Assembly: GCA_964017235.1 (NCBI GenBank) | Contig: OZ024928.1 | Span: 154,528,881-154,592,880, forward strand | Source of the DNA: Sabellastarte sp. h YS-2021 | Lineage: Eukaryota; Annelida; Polychaeta; Sabellida; Sabellidae | DNA length: 64,000 bases | Direction: 5' to 3' | Shown: piece after piece, positions 55,891-64,000 of the stretch | Numbering within the stretch: position 1 is the first letter of the stretch | How the letters are laid out: every line of letters begins with the position of its first letter | Position numbers and translations under genes: made by a program | Notes under the pieces: model-generated | Databases searched by the model: none | What the model was told of the DNA's origin: nothing | The model's input: the letters and a program-made list of their open reading frames with translations, nothing else

Positions 55891-56918
55891 AACAAATCTC
55901 AGATTTTTTCATGTACCTGTACCAAGACTTAAACAGGCGCCCCTCGACCATTGATGGTTACAGGACTGCAATCGTTGACACTTTGGGCCCAACAGCCCAA
56001 CATATTGCACACAATGCAGACCTTCATAGGTTACTCTCCAGTTTTCACAGGGATCGTCCCAAAAGTTCCAGAAACTTACCCAAGTGGAACCTTTCTGTTG
56101 TCCTTAACGAGCTCACCAAAGCACCTTTTGAGCCCATGAAAGACTCAGACCTCAAACATCTCACTTTAAAAACTGCTTTCTTGCTAGCCTTGGCCTCCGG
56201 CAAGCGCCGCAGCGAAATCCATGCCTGGGTCGCTAACAAAGTATCTAATTTAGGCCAATGGGAAAAGGTTGCCTTGTTCCCTTCTTCTGATTTCATAGCC
56301 AAAAACCAACTAGCAAGAGAAGGTTCTCAAAGTGTGTCTCCGGTGACTATCCCTGCTCTGACTACCATTGTGGATAGACAATTTAAAGAAGACAGGACCC
56401 TGTGTCCCGTACGGGCCCTGAGGTTTTATTTGGACCGAACTAAAGACCTGAGAGGGTCTCGTTCTCTCCTTTTCATCTCCTTTAAGAAAGGACATACCTC
56501 AGACATCAGACCCGCTACACTCTCTTCATGGTTGAAACAAACCATCTTACTTTGTTACAAACAAGCAGATCAACAAGCCTTGGACTTGGTCCAAGTCAAA
56601 GCGCATGACATCCGGGCCTTCGCGGCCTCTAAGGCCTTTTACGGTGGGGTATCGGTGGACCAAATCATGCAAGCCTGTCACTGGAAAGCTCACAACACAT
56701 TTACAAATTTTTACCTAAAAGACCTTACTTGGTCGGACACCGACAACAATTTGTACCTGGGACCCGTAGTGGCTGCACAACAAGTCCTAGATCCTTCCCC
56801 TCAGACCAGTTGTCCTCGGAAAGAAAAAAGGGGGGGGGGGCACATCCGCTACAACCAAGTCTTCAGGAGTCTTTCCCAGGATCTAGGTATTCCTTTACCT
56901 TCAAGATGTTACGGGTAA
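53910..56918 (+). CDS. Tyrosine recombinase ORF3 of copy D, up to 1002 aa
   Basis: The recombinase integrates the circular element DNA. The core is at residues ~612-980: EQGFSVEVAERIAAPQRSS, then catalytic R766/R767 in SGKRRSEIH, H899 and R902 in HDIR, H924 in CHWKAHN and the nucleophile Y935 in FTNFYLKD. All five are present. The first ~600 residues overlap ORF2 in another frame; they are open but Ser/Pro/Arg-rich and may be only a by-product of the RT sequence. The ATG at 53910 is formal; the true start is unknown. The end extends past VVAAQQ through the A/G tract, unlike copy A, whose protein stops just after VVAAQQVHHQAQK. Confidence 0.9.
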   Translation: MFSKRVKHYHQWLRSAIPFKAKLDQISSDSVRVQGPTKRPSLGYLYPVSPVKERYRKGRQCKISRVLQSPVPSTQASPKVEASYRLKQAQYFSTRRKVQNGNSRVHQDLPDSRGVGIVDRSVGRLPAYPHPPKLKEIPKVLLQGSGVPIHLPPVRTGHSPPGLYNDRKGSETNGPLKRTQNSPIPGRLADQVPVSGGSTSEHSGSSRTDSVLGMDNKSGKIRTETYTGVFVRGLRIPPRFSPCKTHSREMAQTPGFDPTTQVKTCFDCKMFDVSNWVASLNGENGPGGTPSHEALSVSSQGALEISSVAGQPPSLDRSHCSPPRLVAKSLQGDERCRPSSQRPQYPTLYRRLKRRLGRSLRPKFYQGSVVRSGKKASHKCPRIEGGLPGPSRLQGPVPESNSVGCDGQLNSGSLHQQTRRNTLGRDVCSPVEDHDLVPSLPHNIESQAHSRVPECDGRPAIQVHPSAVNRMVSAPTGLQTDLPEVVHTSCRPICHSPEPQTPSIRVSYPRPKGLGHRCSEHKLDQPHSICVPSYGSPSQGDPKDQAMPVPDHRNSPRLARDALVLGPSAALNRDPTATPSVNNPTQTVPQAGVPQQPPAPEPPRLVSRSGQLQEQGFSVEVAERIAAPQRSSTRTIYKSKWALFEKWCRENSVDFSTPSVKQISDFFMYLYQDLNRRPSTIDGYRTAIVDTLGPTAQHIAHNADLHRLLSSFHRDRPKSSRNLPKWNLSVVLNELTKAPFEPMKDSDLKHLTLKTAFLLALASGKRRSEIHAWVANKVSNLGQWEKVALFPSSDFIAKNQLAREGSQSVSPVTIPALTTIVDRQFKEDRTLCPVRALRFYLDRTKDLRGSRSLLFISFKKGHTSDIRPATLSSWLKQTILLCYKQADQQALDLVQVKAHDIRAFAASKAFYGGVSVDQIMQACHWKAHNTFTNFYLKDLTWSDTDNNLYLGPVVAAQQVLDPSPQTSCPRKEKRGGGHIRYNQVFRSLSQDLGIPLPSRCYG
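56821..56841 (+). other. A-run/G-run polypurine tract of copy D
   Basis: GAAAAAAG then about ten G, inside the last codons of the recombinase frame. Equivalent tracts occur in A, B, C and F. Confidence 0.65.
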
Positions 56919-57157
56919 GGTCATTTTATCCTTCAATTATCAAGTAATTTCTATTAAGGACTTATTTAGTTGTCATTAATCTCATTTTCAGGTTGTAAAA
57001 ATTTTATGAGATGCCCAACCACTGGGTTGGTCAGTCATACGTGAAGGGCCCTTTTGGACCCTCAGACCTCGGAGTGAGCTCTGCTGCACTTCCGTCCTAC
57101 AATAAAACATCTAGACAGTTTTAGCACTGTCTCTCATTTACTTAGGTTTTTGGCTCG

Positions 57158-57192
57158 TTACAGGCCCGGCCTTCGGGATAGGGGCACTGTAA
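57158..57192 (+). other. Conserved 3' hairpin of family 2, copy D
   Basis: TTACAG / CTGTAA and GCCC / GGGC arms with an inner CC-TTCG-GG tip. Same place and outer stem as in copies B and E; inner stem weaker. Confidence 0.55.
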
Positions 57193-57307
57193 ATGGGACT
57201 CAGACTGGTATTTCTGGCACTATTCTATACATGTTAATTCAAAATCTTAGAAAAAATGACATACCTTCCAGTCTCAGCTGTAATCCCGCCACCGGGCGGT
57301 TGAATTC

Positions 57308-57413
57308 AGCATTAAGTCCCACATGGTAAGCTATTGTAGCGTAATAAAATTGAAAATTTTAATTACTTAAATGTAGCTTTTATAAGCTACAAGCTTACCA
57401 TGTGGGACTTAGA
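57308..57413 (+). repeat. Internal complementary region of copy D
   Basis: Complement of the left end (CAGCATTAAGTCCCACATGG to GTAGCGTAATAAAA) joined to the complement of the right end (TTGAAAATTTTAATTACTTA to AAGCTTACCATGTGGGACTT). The junction is near 57356. Confidence 0.9.
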
Positions 57414-57664
57414 AGAGTCCCACCCTGCCTCCCCGCTGTTTACAGCTGAGGGGTAGGTTTAAAAAATTTCAACGAGAAAGTAGGACGATTGGTCAGAAGT
57501 TATCACGTGACGACAACTACCAGTGTATCCGGTGGCTAACAAGAACTGTCTTTTTTTCTAAGACGTTGGCCCCGGGTGTGGCAACCCGAGATCAGCATTA
57601 AGTCCCACATGGTAAGCTTGTAGCTTATAAAAGCTACATTTAAGTAATTAAAATTTTCAATTTT
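57414..57664 (+). repeat. Right terminal region of copy D
   Basis: GAAGAGTCCCACCCTGCC first, then the inverted terminal repeat (57471-57617), then the right end ending TTCAATTTT. This orientation agrees with copy E and with the family 1 layout, so it is taken as ancestral. Confidence 0.9.
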
Positions 57665-57960
57665 GAAAATGTTGCTTGACATGCTTTCAGGAGCCTTCAT
57701 ACATGTGTGGGATGGGTTGGCAGTTTAGCTTGTCTTTTACTATGCAATGAAACTTTCTGGGGGAAAAGTTTTAAAATATCGAACTGTATCACACATACGG
57801 TATAGTACAACCGCAAATGGTTGAATTGGGTTGAAAATTATTAGAAAAAAAACCCTGTGTAGAAAACTGTAAAATTAGAAAAGTTTCCAAATAGAAGTAA
57901 TGTCATTCTACCATTGTCTAAAACACTTATATTTGAATGCACTGTAGTATTGGTTTTATT
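57665..57960. other. Calpain intron, no feature
   Basis: Short AT-rich stretch between copy D and the next repeat element. Confidence 0.5.
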
Positions 57961-59104
57961 GTATCCACCGGAGGCTTCCGGTGGATACTTTGGTTTAGCG
58001 TTCACTAAGCCTCCGCCGTGCCTAGAGAAATTTTCGATTTTAACGCTCTCAGAGGATGAACTACACCAGCTCGGTTCACTAAATTTGCAGGATATCTTCA
58101 TTGGGAGGTAAGTTTCTCTAGGACTGAAATTAGCCTCACTCTAAAAAACACGATGGCCGCTGCGGGCATTTGAAAATTATCTACCTTTTTCTACTGGCTG
58201 GTTCTCATAGGTAGAAGGTTAAATCTCCTCATAGGTGATATGTATAACAGATATACATGTCCCCTACCACCTTGCAGACATTTGACCTTGAAGCTCTTAA
58301 TTCCAGGTCATCCACAGAGTGCCAAAGAACCCCATGTAGTGCACTTTAAAAGTGCCTATAACTTGCTTATTATTGGTCCTAGAGGCTTGCAATGTGAAAC
58401 CAACCTATAGGAAATTGTGGGCTGGGAATCTTCTGATGTGGTCAGATTTGACCTTGAGCCCCTCCTTCAAGGTCAAATGAGGACAGCCAAACTGAAAAGT
58501 GCTATAACTTGCTTATTATTGATCCTAGAGGTTTGCAATATGGAACCAACTTATAGGAAATCATGGGCTGGGAATCTTTTGATGTTTGTCAGATTTGACC
58601 TTGGACTCCTCCTTCAAGGTCAAACGAGGATAGCCAAATGTAAAAGCGCTTATAACTCACTTATTATTGGTCCTAATGGTTTGCTATGTCAAACCAACTT
58701 ATGGGAAATCATGGGCTGGGACTTTTTTGATGTAGTCAGATTTGACCGTGGACCCCTCCTTCAAGGTCAAATAAGGATAGAAAACTTAAAAGTGCTTATA
58801 ACTCGCTTATTATTGGTCCTAGAGGCTTGCAATGTGAAACCAACTTTAGGAAATCATGGGTTGAGAATCCTCTGATGTGGTCAGGTTTGACTTTGAGTCC
58901 CTCCTTCAAGGTCAAACAATGACAGCCAAATTTAAAAGTGCTTATAACTCGCTTATTATTGATCCTAGATGTTTGCAATGTGAAACCAACTTATAGGAAA
59001 TCATGGGCTGGGAATCTTCTAATGTTCGGATTTGACATTTGGCCCCTCCTACAAGATCAAATGATGGTTCACCGGCTTTGGTGAGTTGTCTTTCCGGTGG
59101 ATAC
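57961..59104. mobile_element. Repeat element with GTATCCACCGGA ends and internal ~147-bp tandem units
   Basis: The left end GTATCCACCGGA is complementary to TCCGGTGGATAC at the right end; the left end is also a hairpin with itself (57961-57988). The interior has five tandem units (58350-59070) with CTTATTATTGGTCCTAGAGG, TGCAATGTGAAACCAACTTA and CTCCTTCAAGGTCAAA. The 152-codon open frame here is repeat translation. Confidence 0.65.
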
Positions 59105-59482
59105 AAATTTGCATTGGTTCTCCAATGCATAGGTCTATATTTATATATTATCTATATTATATAGATCTATATATTTTCAGCCGTGCTTATGTACAATGAG
59201 CTTTACTGATGGTGTAGCTTCATGTATCTTAAACATGCTTCTTATAACAGAATGTCTGCAGCTAAGCTTCTTACAATATCAGTTTTTCAACTTGTGAAAT
59301 GTTGATAAATTATGTTTCTCAACAGCAATGGCAATTAGCATTCATTATCATAGTGTGATGGCATTACTTCCATTCATGTTTTTGATGTGCAAACAATAAT
59401 ATTAATATTGCAGTATGTACATGTATTTTGTAACCTGGTTACTTCAGTATATATGTTGTGTTTTCATTGCTTCGCTGTACAG
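59105..59482. other. Calpain intron before the EF-hand exon
   Basis: AT-rich; ends in CTTCGCTGTACAG, a good acceptor. Confidence 0.6.
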
Positions 59483-59612
59483 CCTGAGGAAACTGATGCA
59501 GATCGTGCAATGACCCAAAAGATGAAAGAAACTTTTGACAGATTGGCGGGAGTTGATCAAGAAATTGATGCCTATGAACTCGAGTCAATTTTGAATGCAG
59601 CCTGTAAATCAG
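59483..59612 (+). CDS. Calpain exon: start of the penta-EF-hand domain
   Basis: Encodes PEETDADRAMTQKMKETFDR, LAGVDQEIDAYELESILN and AACKSG. The FDRLAG-D-EI-AYELESILN run is the first EF-hand of calpain penta-EF-hand domains, which has the unusual A-G-x-D-x-EI loop. The acceptor is TACAG at 59478-59482; the donor is GTAAGA at 59613. The exon is 130 nt, entering in phase 0 and leaving in phase 1. The open frame upstream of 59483 is intron. The following exons are outside the window. Confidence 0.92.
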
Positions 59613-60057
59613 GTAAGAACACCAAACACTTTCCCTCTGATGTTTTGGTAGTGTTAAGGCCTATGTACATCAAACCGATCCAATTGACTATACTCAGACG
59701 AGTCCTCGATTCACTGACAATTTTTTTTTCCAAAATTGAATGAAATTAAGGAAATTGCCATTTTATTACTTTAATACGTCTTATCTAATGAACAATTAGC
59801 TATATTGCTGGCACTGGCTGGCCCCGCCAAACATCAGAAAAAAATAATCCTGTGTGTTCACCAGTGAGACAGGTCGGTTGCCACCATTCGCTAGGTAGCG
59901 TACAGTACTTCCGTCATGGCATCTTTTTTGTATGGGGCATATGCAGTCAAGACGCATTTTGAAATGCTCTTGAAAATCACAGAAAATTGTTAAAAATACT
60001 TGATATTTACTTTATCTCATCATTTTCTTTGTGGAAGAATTTTGCATGTATATTATG

Positions 60058-60730
60058 TCATCACCAGGCCAGAAATGAGGTGCTTACAGCCACCTTATGA
60101 CAGGATTCGACCAACACTTACCTTGTGCACACTGTTGTGACAAGGGTCAAGGGTCAGATCCCTGCGTGATGCAACCAGACTGCTCTTTCTGTAATATACT
60201 GACACTGAACAGTGACAACAGGTTGTCTCACCATCTTACAATATTAAAAAAGGAGAAGAAAGACAGTAAAGCTGACAAGAAAGACACTAGTGGTGAGAGT
60301 TCCACCCTTATAGATCCAGGCCAAGTGTCTGTTTTAGGGGCTGTGAACGTTAAGTTTCCTGAGCAAGCTGTGGTAAAGGAAAACAGAAATCAAAGAAGTC
60401 AACTCCTTTCAAGACTTTTAGTATCAACAAGGAGTTGAAAGCGCTGGACCCAGTGGTCGGAAAGGTTCTCAAGGTTGGAAGCTATGCTGTTGGCCAAAAC
60501 GGTTGAAAACCTCCAAAGCCAGTGACCTTCCAGACTGTTAAGGGTACACCAACCAGGGCTCCACCAGCTGGTGCAGTGAAAACTTCTAAGACTCTTCTAC
60601 CACCGACCAAGTCAACCAACGAAACTGGAGTTGAAAACGCAACTGATGATTATCCGATAGATAATCAGAGCAAAGGGAAATCTTCTGGCAGAAGCCAGAC
60701 AGCCACTGATCAAATCCAGTATAAATGAAA
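60058..60730 (+). pseudogene. gag: gag-like ORF1 of copy F, N-terminal part, broken
   Basis: The Cys/His cluster of family 1 is clear: GFDQHLPCAHCCDKG, DPC, CSFCNILT. A TGA follows the initial SSPGQK word near 60075, then the frame reopens. STLIDPGQVSVLGAV matches PTLVDPAHVSVLGKV of copy A. Several frameshifts follow. Confidence 0.8.
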
Positions 60731-61029
60731 CTTAACCAAATTACCAGTCTGGCAATGGCCAGGATAATTTAACATTTATCAGACTGATTTTTGTTTCTAT
60801 GGCGATTATTACTTCGGAAGAAGGAACACCTATCTGGATCAGATCATCCAGCATAAAACCAGACACTCTAGCTGCTCTGAAGTGCTCCATTGCAAATGGC
60901 CACACTCTTTCCAGACAACATCCTAAAGAAAGCTGAAGATGAATTAGCCCAGCTTGAAAACAAAGACTACTTTAGCTCTTCATCTCACAAAAAGAGATGT
61001 TACCACCCTTATGAGAGAGGTAGCAAGTC

Positions 61030-61330
61030 ATCTTATGACAGCATCTTGGGTCAGTCATCTTAAAAATTTATGTCAATTATTGTGTAGCTGCAGTTTGTGT
61101 TACACTAATGACCAAGAGCGGAAAGACTGTAGAACATTGTCAAACTTCAAAGGTAAACTCGTTGTTTTAGATCATGTACATTTTGTTGTTGGGCATCCAC
61201 AAAAGAAAGGATTAAGTCCCATTGTAAAACCAATAATGTCTGTGAATAGTGTTTCCTGTGTAGATCAGTTGAGTTTTGTCCTAGCTATGACAAAAGTTCC
61301 AGTTGTTGCTCAAAACAACTGGTTCAAAAT
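61030..61330 (+). pseudogene. Cys-rich module of copy F
   Basis: One frame reads C-x3-C-x-C-x2-C, then CTFCC, HCKTNNVCE, a stop, CFLCRSVEFC and a final CC, aligned with ICEGCFLCRSLAFC of copy A. Confidence 0.55.
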
Positions 61331-61344
61331 CTGCCTGTAGGGGC

Positions 61345-62880
61345 CAGACTGCACCAAGTTTGGAAACATGGGCCGCCCTAGGGGCCAGCCCCAAGGTCAT
61401 AAAATCCTCAAAGAAGGCTACACCCTTCCCTTCCGGATCCGACCACCAATGACAAAGTCATTGACCATCATAAGTGGCAATGTACATTCTCTCAGGAACA
61501 TCTACCTGACCTCTCAGGAACATCTACCTGATAGAGGCATTACATCCACTTATGCAAAAGCAAGCAGTAGAAATGGTCAAAACTCAGAAATCTCTAGGCA
61601 TCTTCACCAACTTTTCTTGGTTCCCAAGCCAAACAATAGTTGGAGACCTATCTTGGACCTCGGTATACTGAACAAAGTTTTTAAAGACAGACAAATTAAA
61701 AATGGAAACACCCGAAAGTATCAGGACCTCTCTTCAAAATGACAATTGGTAACGTCCATCGACTTCAAAGATGCCTTATTTCCACATTCCAATACACACA
61801 CAATCCAGGAAGTACCTACATTTTCACATTCTAGGTCAATCCTACCATTTCAAAGCCCTACCATTTGGTCTTTCTACAGCCCCTATGGAATTCATGATAG
61901 TGGTGAAAGAGTTCAAGCTGATGGCTCAGCACAATGGTATAAGAATCCACCAGTAAAGAGATGACTGGTTGGTCAGAGCCACATCCCACCAAGCCTGTCT
62001 CCAGCACAGTCGGACCCTAATAGCCTTGTGTCCGGAGCTGGGTTGGATAGTAAACACTGACAACTGGAACTGGAACCCAAACAGGTCTTCAACTTCATAG
62101 GCTACCAGTTTCACCACAGACCCAAAACTTAAAAATTTGGAAACTGCTCTCCAAATGGTTTGTCCGGTCAGACAGCTGATGTCCACATCAAGTAGACATG
62201 TAGATGTATACAGCTACAGAAAAACATGTCCATTTCGGTTGGCTCCATATGATACAGTGGCATTTGAAATACAATTATATTGTATGGTGCCAGAATCACA
62301 AGAAAAGGTGATCCCCATCCTCAGATTGATCCATCCTCACTTAAAGTGGTGAAGCAACTGTCAACCACTACACCCTCTCAGTCATGCTCTGCAAATTTTT
62401 ACAGACACATCAAAGAAACATGGGGCGCTCACTTAGGGGAGTTCACTGCAAGAGGGACTTGGTCCCTCCCAGAAAGCAAATTTCATGTGAACTACCTGGA
62501 ACTAAAGGCAGTCCTTTTGGCCCTAAAAAGGTTCAAAGACCTCTGTTCAAACAAAATAGTACTCATAGACAACACCACAGTAATTGGCTAATTGCCTATA
62601 TAAACAAGAAAGGAGGCATGAGTTTGGGCCTACTATCTCCTCTTCTTTCGAGAATCCTGACCTGGTGCTCCCGGAAACTGGTGACTCTCAAAGCCTGACA
62701 CATCCCAAGCGAGCTAAATGTTGTAACAGACAAGCTATCCAGGCTAGGCAAGACCATACCAACAGAGTGGTGTCTCCTTTCAGAGGTCTTCCAGTTTATA
62801 TACACCAGGTGGCACATCCTCATATTGACCTGTTTGCATCAAAGGTCAACAACAAGTTACCTCAGTTTGTGTCACCAGTT
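61345..62880 (+). pseudogene. RT/RNase H ORF of copy F, broken
   Basis: GYTLPFRIRPP, FLVPKPNNSWRPILDLGILN, TSIDFKDA, then KYLHFHILGQSYHFKALPFG and LSTAPMEF are visible in changing frames. The YLDDWL site reads as a stop-containing remnant near 61950-61970. RNase H traces: LELKAVLLALKRF, DNTTV, LSRLGKT near 62740; DLFASKVNNKLPQFVSPVTDP ends the segment. Confidence 0.82.
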
Positions 62881-63157
62881 ACAGACCCCCTAGTCTGGGC
62901 AGTGACTGTGATCCTATGCTATGAACTGTCTGATCAGGAGGCCATCGCCCTACATCAAGTTAAGGCCCATGAGGTGAGGGCCTTTGCAGCTTTTAAAATC
63001 TTCCAGTTGGGATGTTCGTTAGAACAGTTGTTATTAGCCTAGTTACTGGGAATCCCATAACATCATCACACAGTTTTATTTGAAGGATCAGACTTTGGCT
63101 GCTTCAGAGCTCTTTCATTTGGGCGCTGTGTTGGCTGTCCAGGAAATACACCACTAA
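62880..63157 (+). pseudogene. Recombinase remnant of copy F (only the C-terminal part)
   Basis: After DPLVWAVT the sequence jumps directly to VILCYELSDQEAIALHQVKAHEVR, a deletion of about 1 kb compared with copy A. HEVRAFAA remains; CHWKSH reads as a stop-broken version near 63042; FYLKDQ and the end follow. Confidence 0.82.
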
Positions 63158-63299
63158 CTCAGGTATGTATATGCAGCCTGTCACCTTACCCAGCAGGGTT
63201 TTCAATATGCCAGGGCCTAAGAGGGCATCTTCCTTTCCTTCCTAAGAGGACCTCTCCAGTGCTGAACTCAAACCTCTCTTCCCTACCTCAGAGCAGGTC

Positions 63300-63325
63300 T
63301 GTGAAAAAAAGGGGGGGGGGGGGGA
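63300..63325 (+). other. A-run/G-run polypurine tract of copy F
   Basis: GTGAAAAAAAG then about 14 G, roughly 150 bases after the recombinase end. Confidence 0.6.
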
Positions 63326-63439
63326 GAAGTCAGTAATTGCTGGCAACCGAGACACCAGCAACCAATACACAGGACTGACAATTGTTCTGTTGAGGCCACT
63401 GATGCCTTATTCCGAGTTCGATCTTGACTCACTAGTAAG

Positions 63440-63770
63440 CTACCCACATTCCAAGCAATAAAGTTACAATTTAATAATTAAATTTTTATAAGTTTACACC
63501 ATACCTAATGGACAGGAGAGGCCTTCCCAACCGACCCCGCAGTCATCTTACTGGGGTCACCCAAAGTTACAAGGACAAAAAAGATGCCATGACGTCACAT
63601 CCTCTAACCAAGAAGGATGTAATGCATGCCACCTGGGGAATGGTGGCGACCTCGCCGGTCTTGCTGGTGGAGACACAAGACATCTTTTTCTGACTTTTTT
63701 TGGTAGGGTTGGCCGACACCGACAATATAGCTAATTGTCCTTTACATAAGGTATTAACCTGTAAGAATTT
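63440..63770 (+). repeat. ICR remnant and right terminal repeat of copy F
   Basis: AAGCAATAAAGTTACAATTT and TTTTTATAAGTTTACACCAT resemble the copy A ICR. The right repeat contains ATGACGTCACATCC and CATCTTTTTCTGAC. Confidence 0.65.
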
Positions 63771-63797
63771 AATTTACTTATTTAATTTGCAAATTAT

Positions 63798-64000
63798 TTT
63801 AAGTGGAGGTCTACACTATACGTTGAGGAATACCAGCCTACCGGATAAAAATTCTTCAAGTAAGAAAAAATTGTTTGGTTTTATCTTCTTTCAGATCATT
63901 TTCATACATATAGACAAGCTATTCTATGCTGATTCTAACTACATGATTGTACTGTGAATTATGTATAGTCCCAAGCATTGTGTTTTCCATGTTCACCAAG
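63798..64000. other. Calpain intron, no feature
   Basis: Unique AT-rich sequence to the window end. Confidence 0.5.

Larger units (their letters stand above)
51278..57664 (+). mobile_element. DIRS-like retrotransposon, family 2, copy D (apparently complete)
   Basis: About 6.39 kb with matching inverted terminal repeats, three overlapping open frames without internal stops, a polypurine tract, a 3' hairpin and an ICR. All expected RT, RNase H and recombinase catalytic residues are present. Both borders fall in TTTT: the left end reads TTTTATTACGC, the right end TTCAATTTT, and the ICR contains the two fused. Inserted in the calpain intron, sense orientation. Likely young, and the probable source type for copy B. 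Confidence 0.92.
7312..59612 (+). other. Partial classical calpain gene (gene-level entry, six visible exons)
   Basis: Calpains are Ca2+-dependent cytosolic cysteine proteases. This window holds the C2-like domain III (two exons), three short linker exons and the first penta-EF-hand exon. The catalytic core is upstream and the remaining EF-hands are downstream. Junction phases are consistent: phase 0 at 7475/18855, phase 2 at 19066/35665, and phase 0 at the next three joins. Introns are about 11.4, 16.6, 7.5, 1.5 and 14.7 kb, inflated by DIRS copies B-E and satellites. Presence of the EF-hand domain puts it among classical calpains; the paralogue cannot be named from this part. Confidence 0.85.
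59761..63797 (+). mobile_element. DIRS-like retrotransposon, family 1, copy F (heavily decayed)
   Basis: About 4.0 kb starting 148 bases after the calpain EF-hand exon. The left end (TTTTATTACTTTAATACGTC) and right end (AAGGTATTAACCTGT to AAATTATTTT) resemble copy A ends. All genes are broken and the methyltransferase/recombinase middle is deleted. The left terminal repeat is about 59770-59935; the right is about 63495-63770, with TGACGTCA near 63590. Confidence 0.85.

Noticed and set aside
58417..58875. 152-codon open frame
   Set aside because: It is a translation of five ~147-bp tandem units; the protein is itself periodic and matches nothing known.
59387..59482. Upstream extension of the EF-hand exon frame
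   Set aside because: Intronic, with a clear acceptor (TACAG) directly before the conserved PEETDADRAM coding start.

Overview
The window is animal nuclear DNA, AT-rich, intron-containing and dense in repeats. The host gene is a calpain on the + strand. The repeat types (two families of DIRS-type tyrosine-recombinase retrotransposons, hAT-like MITEs, a satellite rich in GACCTTGACC, and a (GCC)n tract beside a GNRA hairpin) look most like a mollusc, probably a bivalve. The species assignment is inference.

Host gene. Six exons of one classical calpain lie in order: 7312-7475 and 18855-19066 (C2-like domain III), 35665-35704, 43209-43274 and 44754-44786 (short linker exons), and 59483-59612 (start of the penta-EF-hand domain). 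Reading phases match at every junction if no exon was missed. The protease core lies upstream of the window and the rest of the EF-hands downstream. Everything else appears to be intron.

Mobile elements. About half the window is DIRS-like sequence, and all seven copies read on the same strand as the calpain. Family 1: A (976-6937), C (27357-34376, with two insertions) and F (59761-63797), all broken. Family 2: B (20923-26034, broken), D (51278-57664, apparently complete) and E (37352-39699, internally deleted). G (1-503) is only the right end of another element. Each element has inverted terminal repeats and an internal complementary region (ICR) that fuses the two termini, as expected of DIRS. 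Element D keeps three open frames (gag; RT/RNase H/methyltransferase-like region; tyrosine recombinase) with all expected catalytic residues, so it may be, or recently was, autonomous.

Other repeats. 9.26-12.72 kb is a satellite of about 24 units of ~143 bp; 12.72-16.25 kb is an array of ~360-bp units; 16.25-18.05 kb is a ~0.95-kb duplication. Three hAT-like MITEs have exact 8-bp target duplications (8637-9142, 36483-36874, 36989-37336). Further inverted-repeat elements lie at 45006-46154, 47002-47376, 48221-48886 and 57961-59104.

Most interesting points: an inverted terminal segment in B relative to D; a Cys-rich module just after gag in family 1, conserved in three copies; a lone UGA separating gag from the recombinase frame; a conserved hairpin and an A-run/G-run tract near the 3' ends; and the uniform sense orientation of all DIRS copies inside one gene.
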